From assembly GCF_947241125.1 (NCBI RefSeq), contig NZ_OX365700.1:2264001-2328000 (forward strand): a DNA stretch of 64,000 nt, read 5' to 3'. The stretch comes from Nitrospira tepida. GTDB taxonomy: Bacteria > Nitrospirota > Nitrospiria > Nitrospirales > Nitrospiraceae. The position numbers and the translations under genes were made by a program. Shown one piece after another: positions 25,021 to 33,792 of the stretch (its first letter is position 1; the number at the start of each line of letters is the position of its first letter). A model generated the notes under the pieces. It was not told where the DNA came from. It saw only the letters and a list, made by a program, of their open reading frames with translations, and did no database searches.

Positions 25021-26085
25021 TCAGCCCCGATGCCCCAGGGTCTCTTGTTCGTACTGTTGGAACAAGCGAAGGGTTTCGGGGTGCAGATGATGGCCGTGTC
25101 CGGGAGGAATCCCGACGGTGCGGAACAACGGCGTGAGCTTGCCGTTGGGATGCAGGTATCCGGCGCGCAGCGGGACCGAACGCCGCGCATGTCTCACCAG
25201 CCGGCAGGGAGAAGGCCGAATGTGCGTCAACCAGTCGGCGATGTCCTGCGGGTTCCCGATCGAGGCCGAGAGCAACAGCAGCCTGGCTTGCGCCGGACAA
25301 AAAATGATGGTCTCCTCCCAGACGACGCCCCGCTCGGGATCGGCCAGGTATTGTGATTCATCCAGAATCACTAATCCTAGCTGGTCGAGGCGAAGGTCGA
25401 TCTCTCCTCCCGCCGCGTCGTAGAGCAGGTTCCGCAGGATCTCCGTGGTCATGATCAACAGCGGAGCCTGCGCATTATCCTGCCGATCTCCTGTGAGGAT
25501 GCCCACCTGCTCCGGTCCGAAGATCCGGGAAAACTCAGTGAACTTCGTGTTCGACAGCGCTTTCAGCGGCGACGTGTAGATCACGGTCCGGTTGGCGTCG
25601 ATCGCGCGACGCGCGGCTTCGACCGCCACGTAGGTCTTGCCGCTGCCGGTCGGGACGCTGACGATGACGTCGGTCTCGACCAGCGCCTCCAGCGCCTCCT
25701 CCTGCCAGGGGTCCGGCACAAAAGGCGCTGGCTCCGGGACACCGATTCCCTCCAGAAAGGCTCCGAGCGTGACGCCGGGCTCGCGCGGTTCCGGCTCGTG
25801 GACTCGGGCCTTGGAGGCCGCTGTGCGCCCAGGGTGCGAATGCGCAGCCGGCTGTGCGTGCTGCCGGCCGTGAGGCTGCTGCCGGTCCCGTTGGGCGCGA
25901 TCGCCGATAAGGGCTTGCAAGTCCGATTCAAAGCCGGAACGATTGTCGGCCGAATGTCTGAGCAGGGCCTCGATCAGGCGCCGCTTTCCCATTCGGAAAT
26001 GACGTGGAATGCGTCCGCGAGCCAGGCGGTGCAGCAGGCCCAACGGCTGTTGCACCATGAGTTGTTCCAGTTCCTCGGTTGTCAC
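25021..26085 (-). CDS. Ski2-like helicase, N-terminal half (RecA1 domain) as a separate gene
   Basis: This 354-residue protein contains only the first motor domain of a Ski2/Mtr4-type superfamily 2 helicase. Visible are motif I SVPTGSGKT, Ia YTSPLKALSN, Ib MTTEIL, II LDESQ (DExQ-like rather than DEVH) and III LLSAS. The N-terminus (MTTEELEQLMVQ...KRRLIEALLRH) looks like a SAP/Rho-N-type nucleic-acid-binding helix pair, followed by a His/Pro-rich linker. The second motor domain is encoded by the gene immediately upstream in the transcript (26193-28055), so the usual order is swapped. It presumably pairs with that protein to form an RNA or DNA helicase. Confidence 0.85.
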   Translation of the reverse strand: MTTEELEQLMVQQPLGLLHRLARGRIPRHFRMGKRRLIEALLRHSADNRSGFESDLQALIGDRAQRDRQQPHGRQHAQPAAHSHPGRTAASKARVHEPEPREPGVTLGAFLEGIGVPEPAPFVPDPWQEEALEALVETDVIVSVPTGSGKTYVAVEAARRAIDANRTVIYTSPLKALSNTKFTEFSRIFGPEQVGILTGDRQDNAQAPLLIMTTEILRNLLYDAAGGEIDLRLDQLGLVILDESQYLADPERGVVWEETIIFCPAQARLLLLSASIGNPQDIADWLTHIRPSPCRLVRHARRSVPLRAGYLHPNGKLTPLFRTVGIPPGHGHHLHPETLRLFQQYEQETLGHRG

Positions 26086-26095
26086 GAAAACACCC

Positions 26096-26181
26096 CGTCA
26101 TTCGTCATGGGTCAACCGTCAATCGGAAAGAGAAGTAGCCAGGAAGTTTCGCACTCTCGATTGACGTATGACGATTGACGC
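26096..26181. repeat. dispersed CGTCA/TGACG palindromic repeat, copy 3
   Basis: This block fills the 107-base gap between the two halves of the split helicase. CGTCATTCGTCATGGGTCAA on the left faces TTGACGTATGACGATTGACG on the right, allowing a hairpin in the transcript between the two genes. Its family is described at 6224. Confidence 0.7.
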
Positions 26182-26192
26182 GTCTTGCTGCG

Positions 26193-28055
26193 TCACGGCA
26201 ATTCCTCCAGCACGCCTCGACGCAAGTTGGCGATGGCGCGGGCCGCGGTGTCGGCCAGACTTGGGTGCGAAGAGCGCAGGCTCTCGATCTGGGACAGATA
26301 TTCCAAGGTGCGGGCGAACAGCCGATACATATCCCCTTCGGCCATGGTGGTCGCACGGCAGAGGCCGATCCAGGTCAACGCCGGGTCGCCCACCCACCGT
26401 TCCGTCAGCGCGGCGATGTCGCCCCGGAGCAAAGGCGGGTCATCGAAGGCGGCCAGTTCATGCGCCAGCCGTCGCACCTGATTCAGAACCGTGCTGAGTC
26501 CTGCGCTCGCGCGGGGAAAGGCGCCGGGCCGGTCGTCGTCGTGGGCGATGCTCGCCATCACGGCCGCGAGCAAGGCCGGCTCGATCGCGGAGAAGGCCTC
26601 GGCTCGGATCAGCTCGGTGATCAACAGCGAGTGATCGATCCTGATCAACCGCGCCCATTCACCGTCCGCAGTCAGTTGCGCCGCCGGCGTCAAATACCCC
26701 AACTGCTGGAGCACTTCCACCTTTTCCTGGAATCGGTGCCAGAGGCTCGTGCGAAGCGCTTGAATCGCTTTGGTCGTCCTGGCGATCTCCTGCCGGAGCT
26801 TGAGCGCCGTCGGATGGTCCTTCTGGCAGGCATGGCGCGACGGGCAGGTCGGGCAGGGAAAATCATCCAGGGTTTGCGCAATCAATTCATCGGGAATCTG
26901 GTCCGCCTGTTCGGAGACGAGGATCGGCAGCGCCGGCACGCGCGTGGGCAATTCCGCCAATTCGTCGACCAGACCTTGGATGGTCTCGGGTGTGGTCCAA
27001 GGATAGGCGCGGGTCTCCTTGACCTCGAACGTGCGATCGAGCACCTCGGCGACGAAGGTGACCGGAATTTCGGTGATGGACCCCTCGCTCCTCAACACGG
27101 TGAGCATGGGGCTGCGCTGCCCCCGGCTGCGGTATTCGCGCAGCACGATCGCGCGGGCTTTCCCGAGACTCACCAGGCGGCCGGGCGTGAGGAAGGGGAG
27201 TCGCGCCGCGACTTCGGGCGGGTCCTGCTTGTGGACGGAGGGGCGGTGCGGCTTCCGGCGACGCGCCGTGTCGAAGTGGTGCCACTGGGTGATCCAGTCC
27301 GTGCACTCGCGCGGACCGTAGGGCGCCATCTGTACTTCCAACGTATCGAGTTTTTCCTGGAGCCGCTCGGCCCGTTGATCGAGCTGGAACTGGGCGAAGC
27401 TCTTGGCGAGGATGGCCTGGATATGATCGAGCGGATGGGCCTTCAGCAGGTTGAGGACCATCGGGTAGGTGATCACGAATTGGCTGTCGATCGGCTCCGG
27501 GTGTCCTGTGAGTCCCTTGGCGATATGGCGAAGGTCGATATAGGGGGAGGGAGTCACGACGGCAAACCCGACCAGATCCTTGCCGCGCCGGCCGGCGCGT
27601 CCGGACAATTGTTGGATCTCGCTCACGGTGAGATCCGTAAAGTCGCGGGCCTTCCGCACGCTGGACTGCGTGATGACGACGGTGCGCGCGGGAAAGTCGA
27701 CGCCGGCCGCCAGGGTCGTGGTGGCGAAGACCGCGTCGAGACAGCCCCGGCGCATCAGCTCCTCGACCGCGATCTTCCAGGACGGCAGATGGCCGGCATG
27801 GTGCGCGGCGACGCCGGTCCGCTGCACGGTCTCGCGCAGCGGATGTTCGGCGATGCTGGGAAATTCGGCCGTCACACCGTCGAGGACTCTCGCGATGGCC
27901 TCTTGTCGATCCGGCGGGATGGCCGAAGGCAGTAGCGCCAGCGCCTGCATGGCGTCGTCGCAGGCGCGTCGCGAGGTCAAAAAGACGATGGCGGGCGTCA
28001 GATGCTTATGCCGGAGGGTTGACAGCAGGTCAGCCGGATGAATCGACGGGGCCAT
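26193..28055 (-). CDS. Ski2-like helicase, C-terminal half (RecA2 and DSHCT-like region) as a separate gene
   Basis: This 620-residue protein starts with the second helicase motor domain. Visible are motif IV AIVFLTSRRACDD, the HHAGHLP segment, motif V ATTTLAAGVDFPA and motif VI QLSGRAGRRG. A long region follows, ending in the DSHCT-like helical C-terminus seen in Ski2/Mtr4 proteins (about 420-620). A four-Cys cluster, CPTCPSRHAC, with a nearby acidic stretch, may bind metal. It has no Walker A of its own, so it needs the RecA1 protein at 25021. The ATG overlaps the 3' end of glgC by 26 bases, implying translational coupling. Confidence 0.85.
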   Translation of the reverse strand: MAPSIHPADLLSTLRHKHLTPAIVFLTSRRACDDAMQALALLPSAIPPDRQEAIARVLDGVTAEFPSIAEHPLRETVQRTGVAAHHAGHLPSWKIAVEELMRRGCLDAVFATTTLAAGVDFPARTVVITQSSVRKARDFTDLTVSEIQQLSGRAGRRGKDLVGFAVVTPSPYIDLRHIAKGLTGHPEPIDSQFVITYPMVLNLLKAHPLDHIQAILAKSFAQFQLDQRAERLQEKLDTLEVQMAPYGPRECTDWITQWHHFDTARRRKPHRPSVHKQDPPEVAARLPFLTPGRLVSLGKARAIVLREYRSRGQRSPMLTVLRSEGSITEIPVTFVAEVLDRTFEVKETRAYPWTTPETIQGLVDELAELPTRVPALPILVSEQADQIPDELIAQTLDDFPCPTCPSRHACQKDHPTALKLRQEIARTTKAIQALRTSLWHRFQEKVEVLQQLGYLTPAAQLTADGEWARLIRIDHSLLITELIRAEAFSAIEPALLAAVMASIAHDDDRPGAFPRASAGLSTVLNQVRRLAHELAAFDDPPLLRGDIAALTERWVGDPALTWIGLCRATTMAEGDMYRLFARTLEYLSQIESLRSSHPSLADTAARAIANLRRGVLEELP

Positions 28056-29268
28056 GCACTTTCATTCCTTTGGAGATGACGACCAGCCCCGATTCCGTGA
28101 TCGTGAACCGTTGCCGATCGGCCTCGCGGTCATAGCCGATTTCCGTATGCGGGGGGATGGTCACATCCTTGTCGATGATCGCCCGGCGGATGCGCGCATG
28201 CTGGCCGATCACCACGTTTTCCATCACCACGGATTCGCGCAGATCAGCGTGGTCTTCCACCCGCACGTTCGGAGACAACACGCAGTTCTGCACGCGCGCG
28301 CCCGAAATAATACAGCCGCCCGAGACGACGGAATCGAGCGCGATCCCCATGCGGCCGCCCTGGTAATCCTGCGCGAAGACGAATTTGGCTGGCGGGTACT
28401 GCCCTTGATAAGTCCGGATCGGCCAGTGCTGGTCGTACAGGTTGAACAGCGGATCGACCGAGACTAGATCCATATTGGCTTCCCAATAGGCATCGAGGGT
28501 GCCGATGTCCCGCCAATAGTGCACCGACTTTTTGTTGCGATCCTGAAACTTGAAGGCGAACACCCGTTGATCGGCGATCATGCGGGGAATGATGTTCTTG
28601 CCGAAATCGTGCGTGGTGCCGGCCCTGGCGTCCTTGAGGAGATGCTCCCGGATGACATCGGTCTTGAAGAGATAGATGCCCATGGAGATGAACGCCTGCG
28701 CGGGATCGCCCGGGATCGACATGGGGTTGCTCGGCTTCTCATCGAAGCGCTGGATCCGATATTCCTCATCGACGCCGATCACGCCGAACCGGGTCGCCTC
28801 GGCCAGGGGGCATTCGATGGCGCCGACGACCGCGTCCGCCTCTTTCTCCAGCATGAACTGGTACATGTCCGCGTAGTTCATTTTATAGATATGGTCGCCG
28901 GCCAGGATGAGCAGATACGGGGATTGTTCGTTATCGAGAAGAAACAGATTCTGGTAGACCGCGTCCGCGGTGCCCTTGTACCAATCCTCGCTGATTCGCT
29001 GCTGGGGCGGCACCGAGATGATGTATTCGCCCAGCTCGGTGCTGAAAATGTTCCATCCCATGCGGATGTGCCGGTCGAGCGAATGGGACTTGTACTGGAT
29101 CAGCACGGCGATTTGGCGCAGGCCTGAGTTGATGCAGTTGCTCAACGTGATGTCGATGATCCGGTACTTTCCGCCGAAGGGCACCGCCGGTTTGGCCCGT
29201 TGGTCGGTCAGGGGATGGAGCCGCTCGCCCTTGCCTCCGGCGAGGATCATCGTGAACAGGTCCCGCAT
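28030..29268 (-). CDS. glgC: glucose-1-phosphate adenylyltransferase GlgC
   Basis: This 412-residue enzyme makes ADP-glucose from glucose 1-phosphate and ATP for glycogen synthesis. The N-terminal nucleotidyltransferase domain shows [20 protein letters not shown] and [14 protein letters not shown], and the C-terminal left-handed helix region has hexapeptide repeats ([16 protein letters not shown]). Length and motifs match bacterial GlgC. The last 26 bases overlap the start of a helicase gene. No other glycogen gene is in view. Confidence 0.95.
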   Translation of the reverse strand: MRDLFTMILAGGKGERLHPLTDQRAKPAVPFGGKYRIIDITLSNCINSGLRQIAVLIQYKSHSLDRHIRMGWNIFSTELGEYIISVPPQQRISEDWYKGTADAVYQNLFLLDNEQSPYLLILAGDHIYKMNYADMYQFMLEKEADAVVGAIECPLAEATRFGVIGVDEEYRIQRFDEKPSNPMSIPGDPAQAFISMGIYLFKTDVIREHLLKDARAGTTHDFGKNIIPRMIADQRVFAFKFQDRNKKSVHYWRDIGTLDAYWEANMDLVSVDPLFNLYDQHWPIRTYQGQYPPAKFVFAQDYQGGRMGIALDSVVSGGCIISGARVQNCVLSPNVRVEDHADLRESVVMENVVIGQHARIRRAIIDKDVTIPPHTEIGYDREADRQRFTITESGLVVISKGMKVHGPVDSSG

Positions 29269-29383
29269 CGGGTGAAATTCTAGCAGGGCGCCCGCGAAAT
29301 AGAAAGGAGGCTCCGGTTGACAAGCACGGCCGGTGTGGGAATACTACGGCCCTGACTCCTTCATCCATTGCCCACGGAGGCCC

Positions 29384-29671
29384 ATGGCGAAACGACGGAC
29401 TCCAACTCAATCTCAACGGCGGAGATCGGACGGCGCGCGGCCGGTCACATCATCGGACGACGTGTTGCGGCGGTTGAACCGGCTGGAGCAGCAGATGCAT
29501 CGCCTCTCAGAGCTGATTCGCGAGCATGCGGAGGACGCCGATCGATTGGTGCGGATCGTGGCGGAGGATCGGAACCTCATCAGACGCGAGCTGTTGCGGC
29601 GGCATCAAGCCCAGGTGCGCGCCCGCGACTTTCTACGCCGCGTTCCGGCGAAGCTCGGATTGGACCACTGA
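29384..29671 (+). CDS. hypothetical coiled-coil protein
   Basis: This 95-residue basic protein is preceded by GGAGG (5-base spacing, ATG at 29384). The N-terminus is Arg/Lys-rich and the centre is a predicted coiled coil (VLRRLNRLEQQMHRLSELIR), ending in a basic helix. It could be a small nucleic-acid- or membrane-associated protein. It lies between glgC (divergent) and the polyamine transporter. Confidence 0.6.
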   Translation: MAKRRTPTQSQRRRSDGARPVTSSDDVLRRLNRLEQQMHRLSELIREHAEDADRLVRIVAEDRNLIRRELLRRHQAQVRARDFLRRVPAKLGLDH

Positions 29672-29775
29672 CCGCGCCTCGTGAGGCGCCGGTCGCCGTC
29701 CGGTTCGTGAGATCGGCGACGACGCGACCGGGAGTGTGCGACGTTCCTTCCTCAACGGCCTCATCCAGTCCTGCG

Positions 29776-30897
29776 ATGCCTTCCGTTTCAGGCTCGGCCG
29801 AGGATCGCGCCGTGATCTTGGAGACGCGGGGGGTGGTGAAATCCTACGGGGGTCCCCCCGTCGTGCGCGAGGTTTGCCTCGCGGTGCGCGAAGGGGAGTT
29901 CTTTTCGATTCTCGGACCCAGCGGCGCAGGCAAGACCACGCTGCTTCGCCTGCTGGCCGGCTTCGAACAGCCGGATCGAGGCGAGATCCTGCTCCAGGGC
30001 CGTCCGATGGCTGGCGTGCCTCCCAGCCGCCGGCCGGTCAATACGGTCTTCCAATCCTATGCCCTGTTCCCCCACATGACCGCCGAGGAGAACATCGGAT
30101 TCGGGCCGCTCATGCAGGGTCTGCCGAGAGATGAGCGGCGGCGGCGCATCGACGAGCTTGCGGATATCCTGCGCCTGGATGGACTGCGGAACCGCCGGCC
30201 CGCGCAACTGTCCGGCGGCGAGCAGCAGCGGGTCGCGATCGCGCGGGCCCTGGTGAATCGCCCCGCCGTACTGCTGCTCGACGAACCGATGGCGGCGCTG
30301 GACGAGCAGCTCCGGCAGAGCATGACCGCCGAACTCAAGCGTATCCAGCGACGGGTCGGGATCACGTTTATCTGCGTGACCCACCACCAGGCGGAAGCCC
30401 TGACCCTCTCGGACCGGCTGGCCGTGATGGAGCAGGGGCGGGTGGTGCAGATCGGCACCCCGGAAGAGGTCTACGAGGCCCCGGCCTCCCGTTTTGTCGC
30501 CGAATTTCTCGGCCGGTCCAATTTGCTGGCCGGCCTGGTTCGCCTGATCGATCCCGACCGGGGGGAACTGGCCGTGCCGCGCTTGAATCTGGCGGTCGGC
30601 ATTCCGAGCCGTGCTCTCGTCAACCTGTCGGATGGCCAGGATGCCACGTTGGTGCTTCGGTCTGAACTTGTGCTGGTCCGGAACGACGGGCCGCAAACGG
30701 CAAGTGAGGACGGCATTCCGGCGGTGGTCGATCAGGTGGACTATGCCGGAACCCATTGGCGGTATCATCTGCGGCTCGACGAGGGGCTGTTCTGGCAGGC
30801 CATGGTATCGAACGGAAACGGCCATAAAAGATTGTCCGTGGGTGACCGCGTCTACGCCTGCTGGAATCGCGATGACGGGTTCCTGCTCCCCGAGTGA
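29776..30897 (+). CDS. potA: spermidine/putrescine ABC transporter ATP-binding protein PotA
   Basis: This ABC ATPase of about 373 residues energises polyamine uptake. It has Walker A GPSGAGKT, the signature LSGGEQQRVAIARAL, Walker B VLLLDEP and the H-loop THHQAEAL. A C-terminal TOBE-like domain follows from about residue 250. It is followed 23 bases later by the first permease. The start is taken at the ATG at 29776; GTG at 29812 is an alternative. Confidence 0.9.
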   Translation: MPSVSGSAEDRAVILETRGVVKSYGGPPVVREVCLAVREGEFFSILGPSGAGKTTLLRLLAGFEQPDRGEILLQGRPMAGVPPSRRPVNTVFQSYALFPHMTAEENIGFGPLMQGLPRDERRRRIDELADILRLDGLRNRRPAQLSGGEQQRVAIARALVNRPAVLLLDEPMAALDEQLRQSMTAELKRIQRRVGITFICVTHHQAEALTLSDRLAVMEQGRVVQIGTPEEVYEAPASRFVAEFLGRSNLLAGLVRLIDPDRGELAVPRLNLAVGIPSRALVNLSDGQDATLVLRSELVLVRNDGPQTASEDGIPAVVDQVDYAGTHWRYHLRLDEGLFWQAMVSNGNGHKRLSVGDRVYACWNRDDGFLLPE

Positions 30898-30919
30898 GGA
30901 TTAAACCGGCCGAGGGGTC

Positions 30920-31783
30920 ATGCGCGATTGCCGTTCGTCAGGAGCCAGCCGCTGGTGTTATGCCGGGTCCCTGCTCTGGGGCCTCCTGGCCGTCGGACTG
31001 CCCTTGCTGATCGTGCTGGTGATCAGCTTCGCCACCCGCGAAACCTACGGATGGATCCGCTGGGACTTCAGTCTGGCCAACTACCGGGACCTCTTGCACC
31101 CGTTGTATGTCACGATCGTCTGGCGGTCCTGTGCCATGGCGGCTGCCGTCACGGGGATCTGTCTCCTCGTCGGATTTCCGTTCGCCTATGTGATGGCGCG
31201 ATCATCCCCACGGTGGCAATCGTTCTGGTTGATGATGGTGTTGATTCCCCTCTGGGCCAATTTTCTGGTCCGGACCTATGCCTGGATCTTCATCCTGAGG
31301 ACCGATGGGCTGCTGAATACCTGGCTGATGCAGATGGGCCTGACCGGCGAGCCGATCACCTTCCTGTACACGCCGTGGGCGGTGTTGATCGGTTTGGTGT
31401 ACGGGTATCTGCCCTTTATGGTGCTGCCGGTCTATGCCTCGCTGGAACAGGTCAATCCTGTGCTGGAGGAAGCCGCCCGGGATCTGTACGCCTCCTGGTG
31501 GGACCTCTTCATCCGGTTGCTCGTGCCGTTGACTGTGCCCGGCATCATCGCGGGGTCGGTCCTCGTGTTTGTGGCGTCGCTCGGTTCCTACCTGACCCCG
31601 GACCTGCTGGGCGGCGCCAGAACGATGATGATGGGCAATCTGCTGCAACACGAGTTTCTGGTCGTCCGCGATTGGCCCTTGGGGTCGGCCTTCAGCATCG
31701 TGCTCTTACTGTTGGTCATGGTCGCGCTCTGGGCGTATCGGCGGGTCACCAGCGCGGCCGGCCCGCAAGAATTTATCCGGTAG
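30920..31783 (+). CDS. potB: spermidine/putrescine ABC transporter permease PotB
   Basis: This 287-residue inner-membrane permease has about six helices and the cytoplasmic EAA loop (EEAARDLYASWWDLFIRLLVPLTVPG, centred on EEAARDLYAS) that contacts PotA. It is the second gene of a four-gene operon and is followed by PotC after 19 bases. The order PotA-B-C-D and the family match the polyamine (or Fe/thiamine-like) import class; the substrate is assigned by PotD. Confidence 0.88.
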   Translation: MRDCRSSGASRWCYAGSLLWGLLAVGLPLLIVLVISFATRETYGWIRWDFSLANYRDLLHPLYVTIVWRSCAMAAAVTGICLLVGFPFAYVMARSSPRWQSFWLMMVLIPLWANFLVRTYAWIFILRTDGLLNTWLMQMGLTGEPITFLYTPWAVLIGLVYGYLPFMVLPVYASLEQVNPVLEEAARDLYASWWDLFIRLLVPLTVPGIIAGSVLVFVASLGSYLTPDLLGGARTMMMGNLLQHEFLVVRDWPLGSAFSIVLLLLVMVALWAYRRVTSAAGPQEFIR

Positions 31784-31801
31784 CGAGATCGTGGAGATCG
31801 A

Positions 31802-32578
31802 ATGGCGGCGGTTCGACAACATATCTGGGCCTCGGCGATCGGTTCGCTGGTGCTGGGATTCCTCTACGCGCCGATTCTTGTGTTGATCCTCTTCTCCTTC
31901 AACGACGGCCGCGCCCTGTCCTCCTGGCAAGGATGGACAGTCAAGTGGTACGTGACGCTCGCGCAGGACCGGGCTCTGTGGGACGCTGCGGCGGTGACCT
32001 TGAAGGTGGCCGTCATGTCAACGGGGCTCGCGACGGCGCTCGGTCTGATGGGGGCGATCGCGCTCGAACGGGGCAGGCATCCCTGGCTCGAATTGCTGTT
32101 GGCGCTCCCGCTGGTGATTCCGGAAGTGATGATGGGAGTGGCCTTCATGCTCCTGTTCGTCGTCATCAAGCTGCCGCTCGGGCTGACCACGGTCACGTTG
32201 GCGCACACGGCCTTTAACGCCCCCGTGGTCATGGTCGTGGTCCGGGCCAGGCTGCGGCGGCTGGACCCGGCGCTCGAGGAGGCGGCCCTTGATCTGGGCG
32301 CCTCCGCCTGGCAGTCGTTCCGCCGGATTACGTTGCCGTTGCTCATGCCCGGGATCGTGAGCGGCGCCCTGCTGGCCTTCACGATTTCCATCGACGATTT
32401 TCTCGTGACCTTCTTTACGACCGGCCCCGGAGGCACCACGCTCCCCATGCGGGTCTATTCCATGATTCGATCCGGGGTGACCCCCGAGATCAACGCCCTC
32501 TCGAGCCTGCTGGTGCTGCTCTCGATCTCGCTGGTCGCCGCGGCGCTGTTCCAGCAACGCCGGGAGGTCGCGCGATGA
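31802..32578 (+). CDS. potC: spermidine/putrescine ABC transporter permease PotC
   Basis: This 258-residue permease has six membrane helices and the EAA motif LEEAALDLGASAWQSFRRIT. With PotB it forms the translocation channel. Its final bases overlap the PotD start by 4, so the two are translationally coupled. Confidence 0.9.
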   Translation: MAAVRQHIWASAIGSLVLGFLYAPILVLILFSFNDGRALSSWQGWTVKWYVTLAQDRALWDAAAVTLKVAVMSTGLATALGLMGAIALERGRHPWLELLLALPLVIPEVMMGVAFMLLFVVIKLPLGLTTVTLAHTAFNAPVVMVVVRARLRRLDPALEEAALDLGASAWQSFRRITLPLLMPGIVSGALLAFTISIDDFLVTFFTTGPGGTTLPMRVYSMIRSGVTPEINALSSLLVLLSISLVAAALFQQRREVAR

Positions 32579-33651
32579 TCTCCCGTGGTCCGGCCCTTGT
32601 CGGTTGCATCGGCCTTCTGGCCGGGATCGCATGGAGCCTTGGCGGATGCCCGTTCTTCGGCCAAGAAGAACAGGGGACCGGAGCATCGCCAAAGGTCCTG
32701 CACTATTTCACCTGGTCGGATTACGTCAGCCAGGACCTGATCGCCGAGTTTGAGCGACAGGAGGGGGCGCAGGTCGTGGTGGACACCTTCAGCAGCAATG
32801 AGGAGCTGCTTGCAAAATTGCAGACCGGAGCGAGCGGTTACGATGTGGCGGTGCCGTCGGATTTCATGGTGGCCATCATGATCCGGTTGGGCCTCCTGGC
32901 CGAACTCTCTCCGGATCGAGTGCCCAATCTGGATCTGGTCGAGCCGCACTTGCAGGACCTCTCCTTTGATCCCGGGAATCGCTATTCCGTTCCCTACCTC
33001 TGGGGCACGGTCGGCATCGGCTATGATGAAGCCCATTTCCCGGATGCCCCGGATTCGTGGGCCGTGCTGTGGGAGAGCCGTTATCGAGGACGGATCAGCA
33101 TGCTCAACGACCAGCGGGAGGTCTTCGGCGCGGTCTTCCGGTTGATGGGGATCTCGATGAACCAAGTGGATCCGCTCGCGATCGAGCGGGCCAAGGACAA
33201 ACTGATCGCGCAAAAGCCGTTGGTAAAGGCCTATACCAGCGACCATTACGACCAACTGTTGGCGGCCGGTGAAGTCGTGTTGGCTCACGGCTGGGTCGGT
33301 CCCATGGTCCGGGCCAGGGCCGACCGACCGTCCATCCGCTATACCGTGCCCCGCGAGGGCGGGACAATCTGGGCCGACTGTTTGGTCGTCCTCAAGTCGT
33401 CCCGGCAGCCAGACCTGGCGCACCGGTTCATCAATTTCCTGCTGGAGACCAGGGTGTCGGCCCGGACGGCGGAACGGCTTTTTTTTGCGCCGGCGAACCG
33501 GCTGGCCAAGGACCAGGTGCGTCCGGATCTGAGACAGGACAAGGGAATCTTTCCGGCTCCCTCTCTCCTTCAGGGGTTGGAATGGATGACGGATGTCGGG
33601 GAGGCGATCCGCCTCTACGATCGGGCCTGGACCGAGCTGAAGATGACCTGA
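32575..33651 (+). CDS. potD: polyamine-binding lipoprotein PotD
   Basis: This 358-residue substrate-binding protein has a signal peptide ending with the lipobox SLGGC near residue 25, so it is anchored to a membrane rather than freely periplasmic. The sequence contains the PotD hallmarks LHYFTWSDYVSQDLI, FSSNEELLAKL, YDVAVPSDFMV and VPYLWGTVGIGYD. It captures spermidine or putrescine for PotBC. The gene overlaps potC by 4 bases and is the last gene of the operon. Confidence 0.9.
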   Translation: MISRGPALVGCIGLLAGIAWSLGGCPFFGQEEQGTGASPKVLHYFTWSDYVSQDLIAEFERQEGAQVVVDTFSSNEELLAKLQTGASGYDVAVPSDFMVAIMIRLGLLAELSPDRVPNLDLVEPHLQDLSFDPGNRYSVPYLWGTVGIGYDEAHFPDAPDSWAVLWESRYRGRISMLNDQREVFGAVFRLMGISMNQVDPLAIERAKDKLIAQKPLVKAYTSDHYDQLLAAGEVVLAHGWVGPMVRARADRPSIRYTVPREGGTIWADCLVVLKSSRQPDLAHRFINFLLETRVSARTAERLFFAPANRLAKDQVRPDLRQDKGIFPAPSLLQGLEWMTDVGEAIRLYDRAWTELKMT

Positions 33652-33792
33652 CCAGCGGCCGGGGTGTTTCTATTTCCCTGTCTGCCGAAAAAATGTATAA
33701 TGATCTGATTTTCAATGTCTTAGACACTCCCAACGGATCTTGTGAACGCCACTCTCTCGTGTGAGCATGCGGGTCGTCAAACCGGCTTCTGG

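Noticed and set aside
26175-27935. 586-codon open frame antisense to the helicase C-half
   Set aside because: Complement of a gene with all helicase motifs; no domain of its own.
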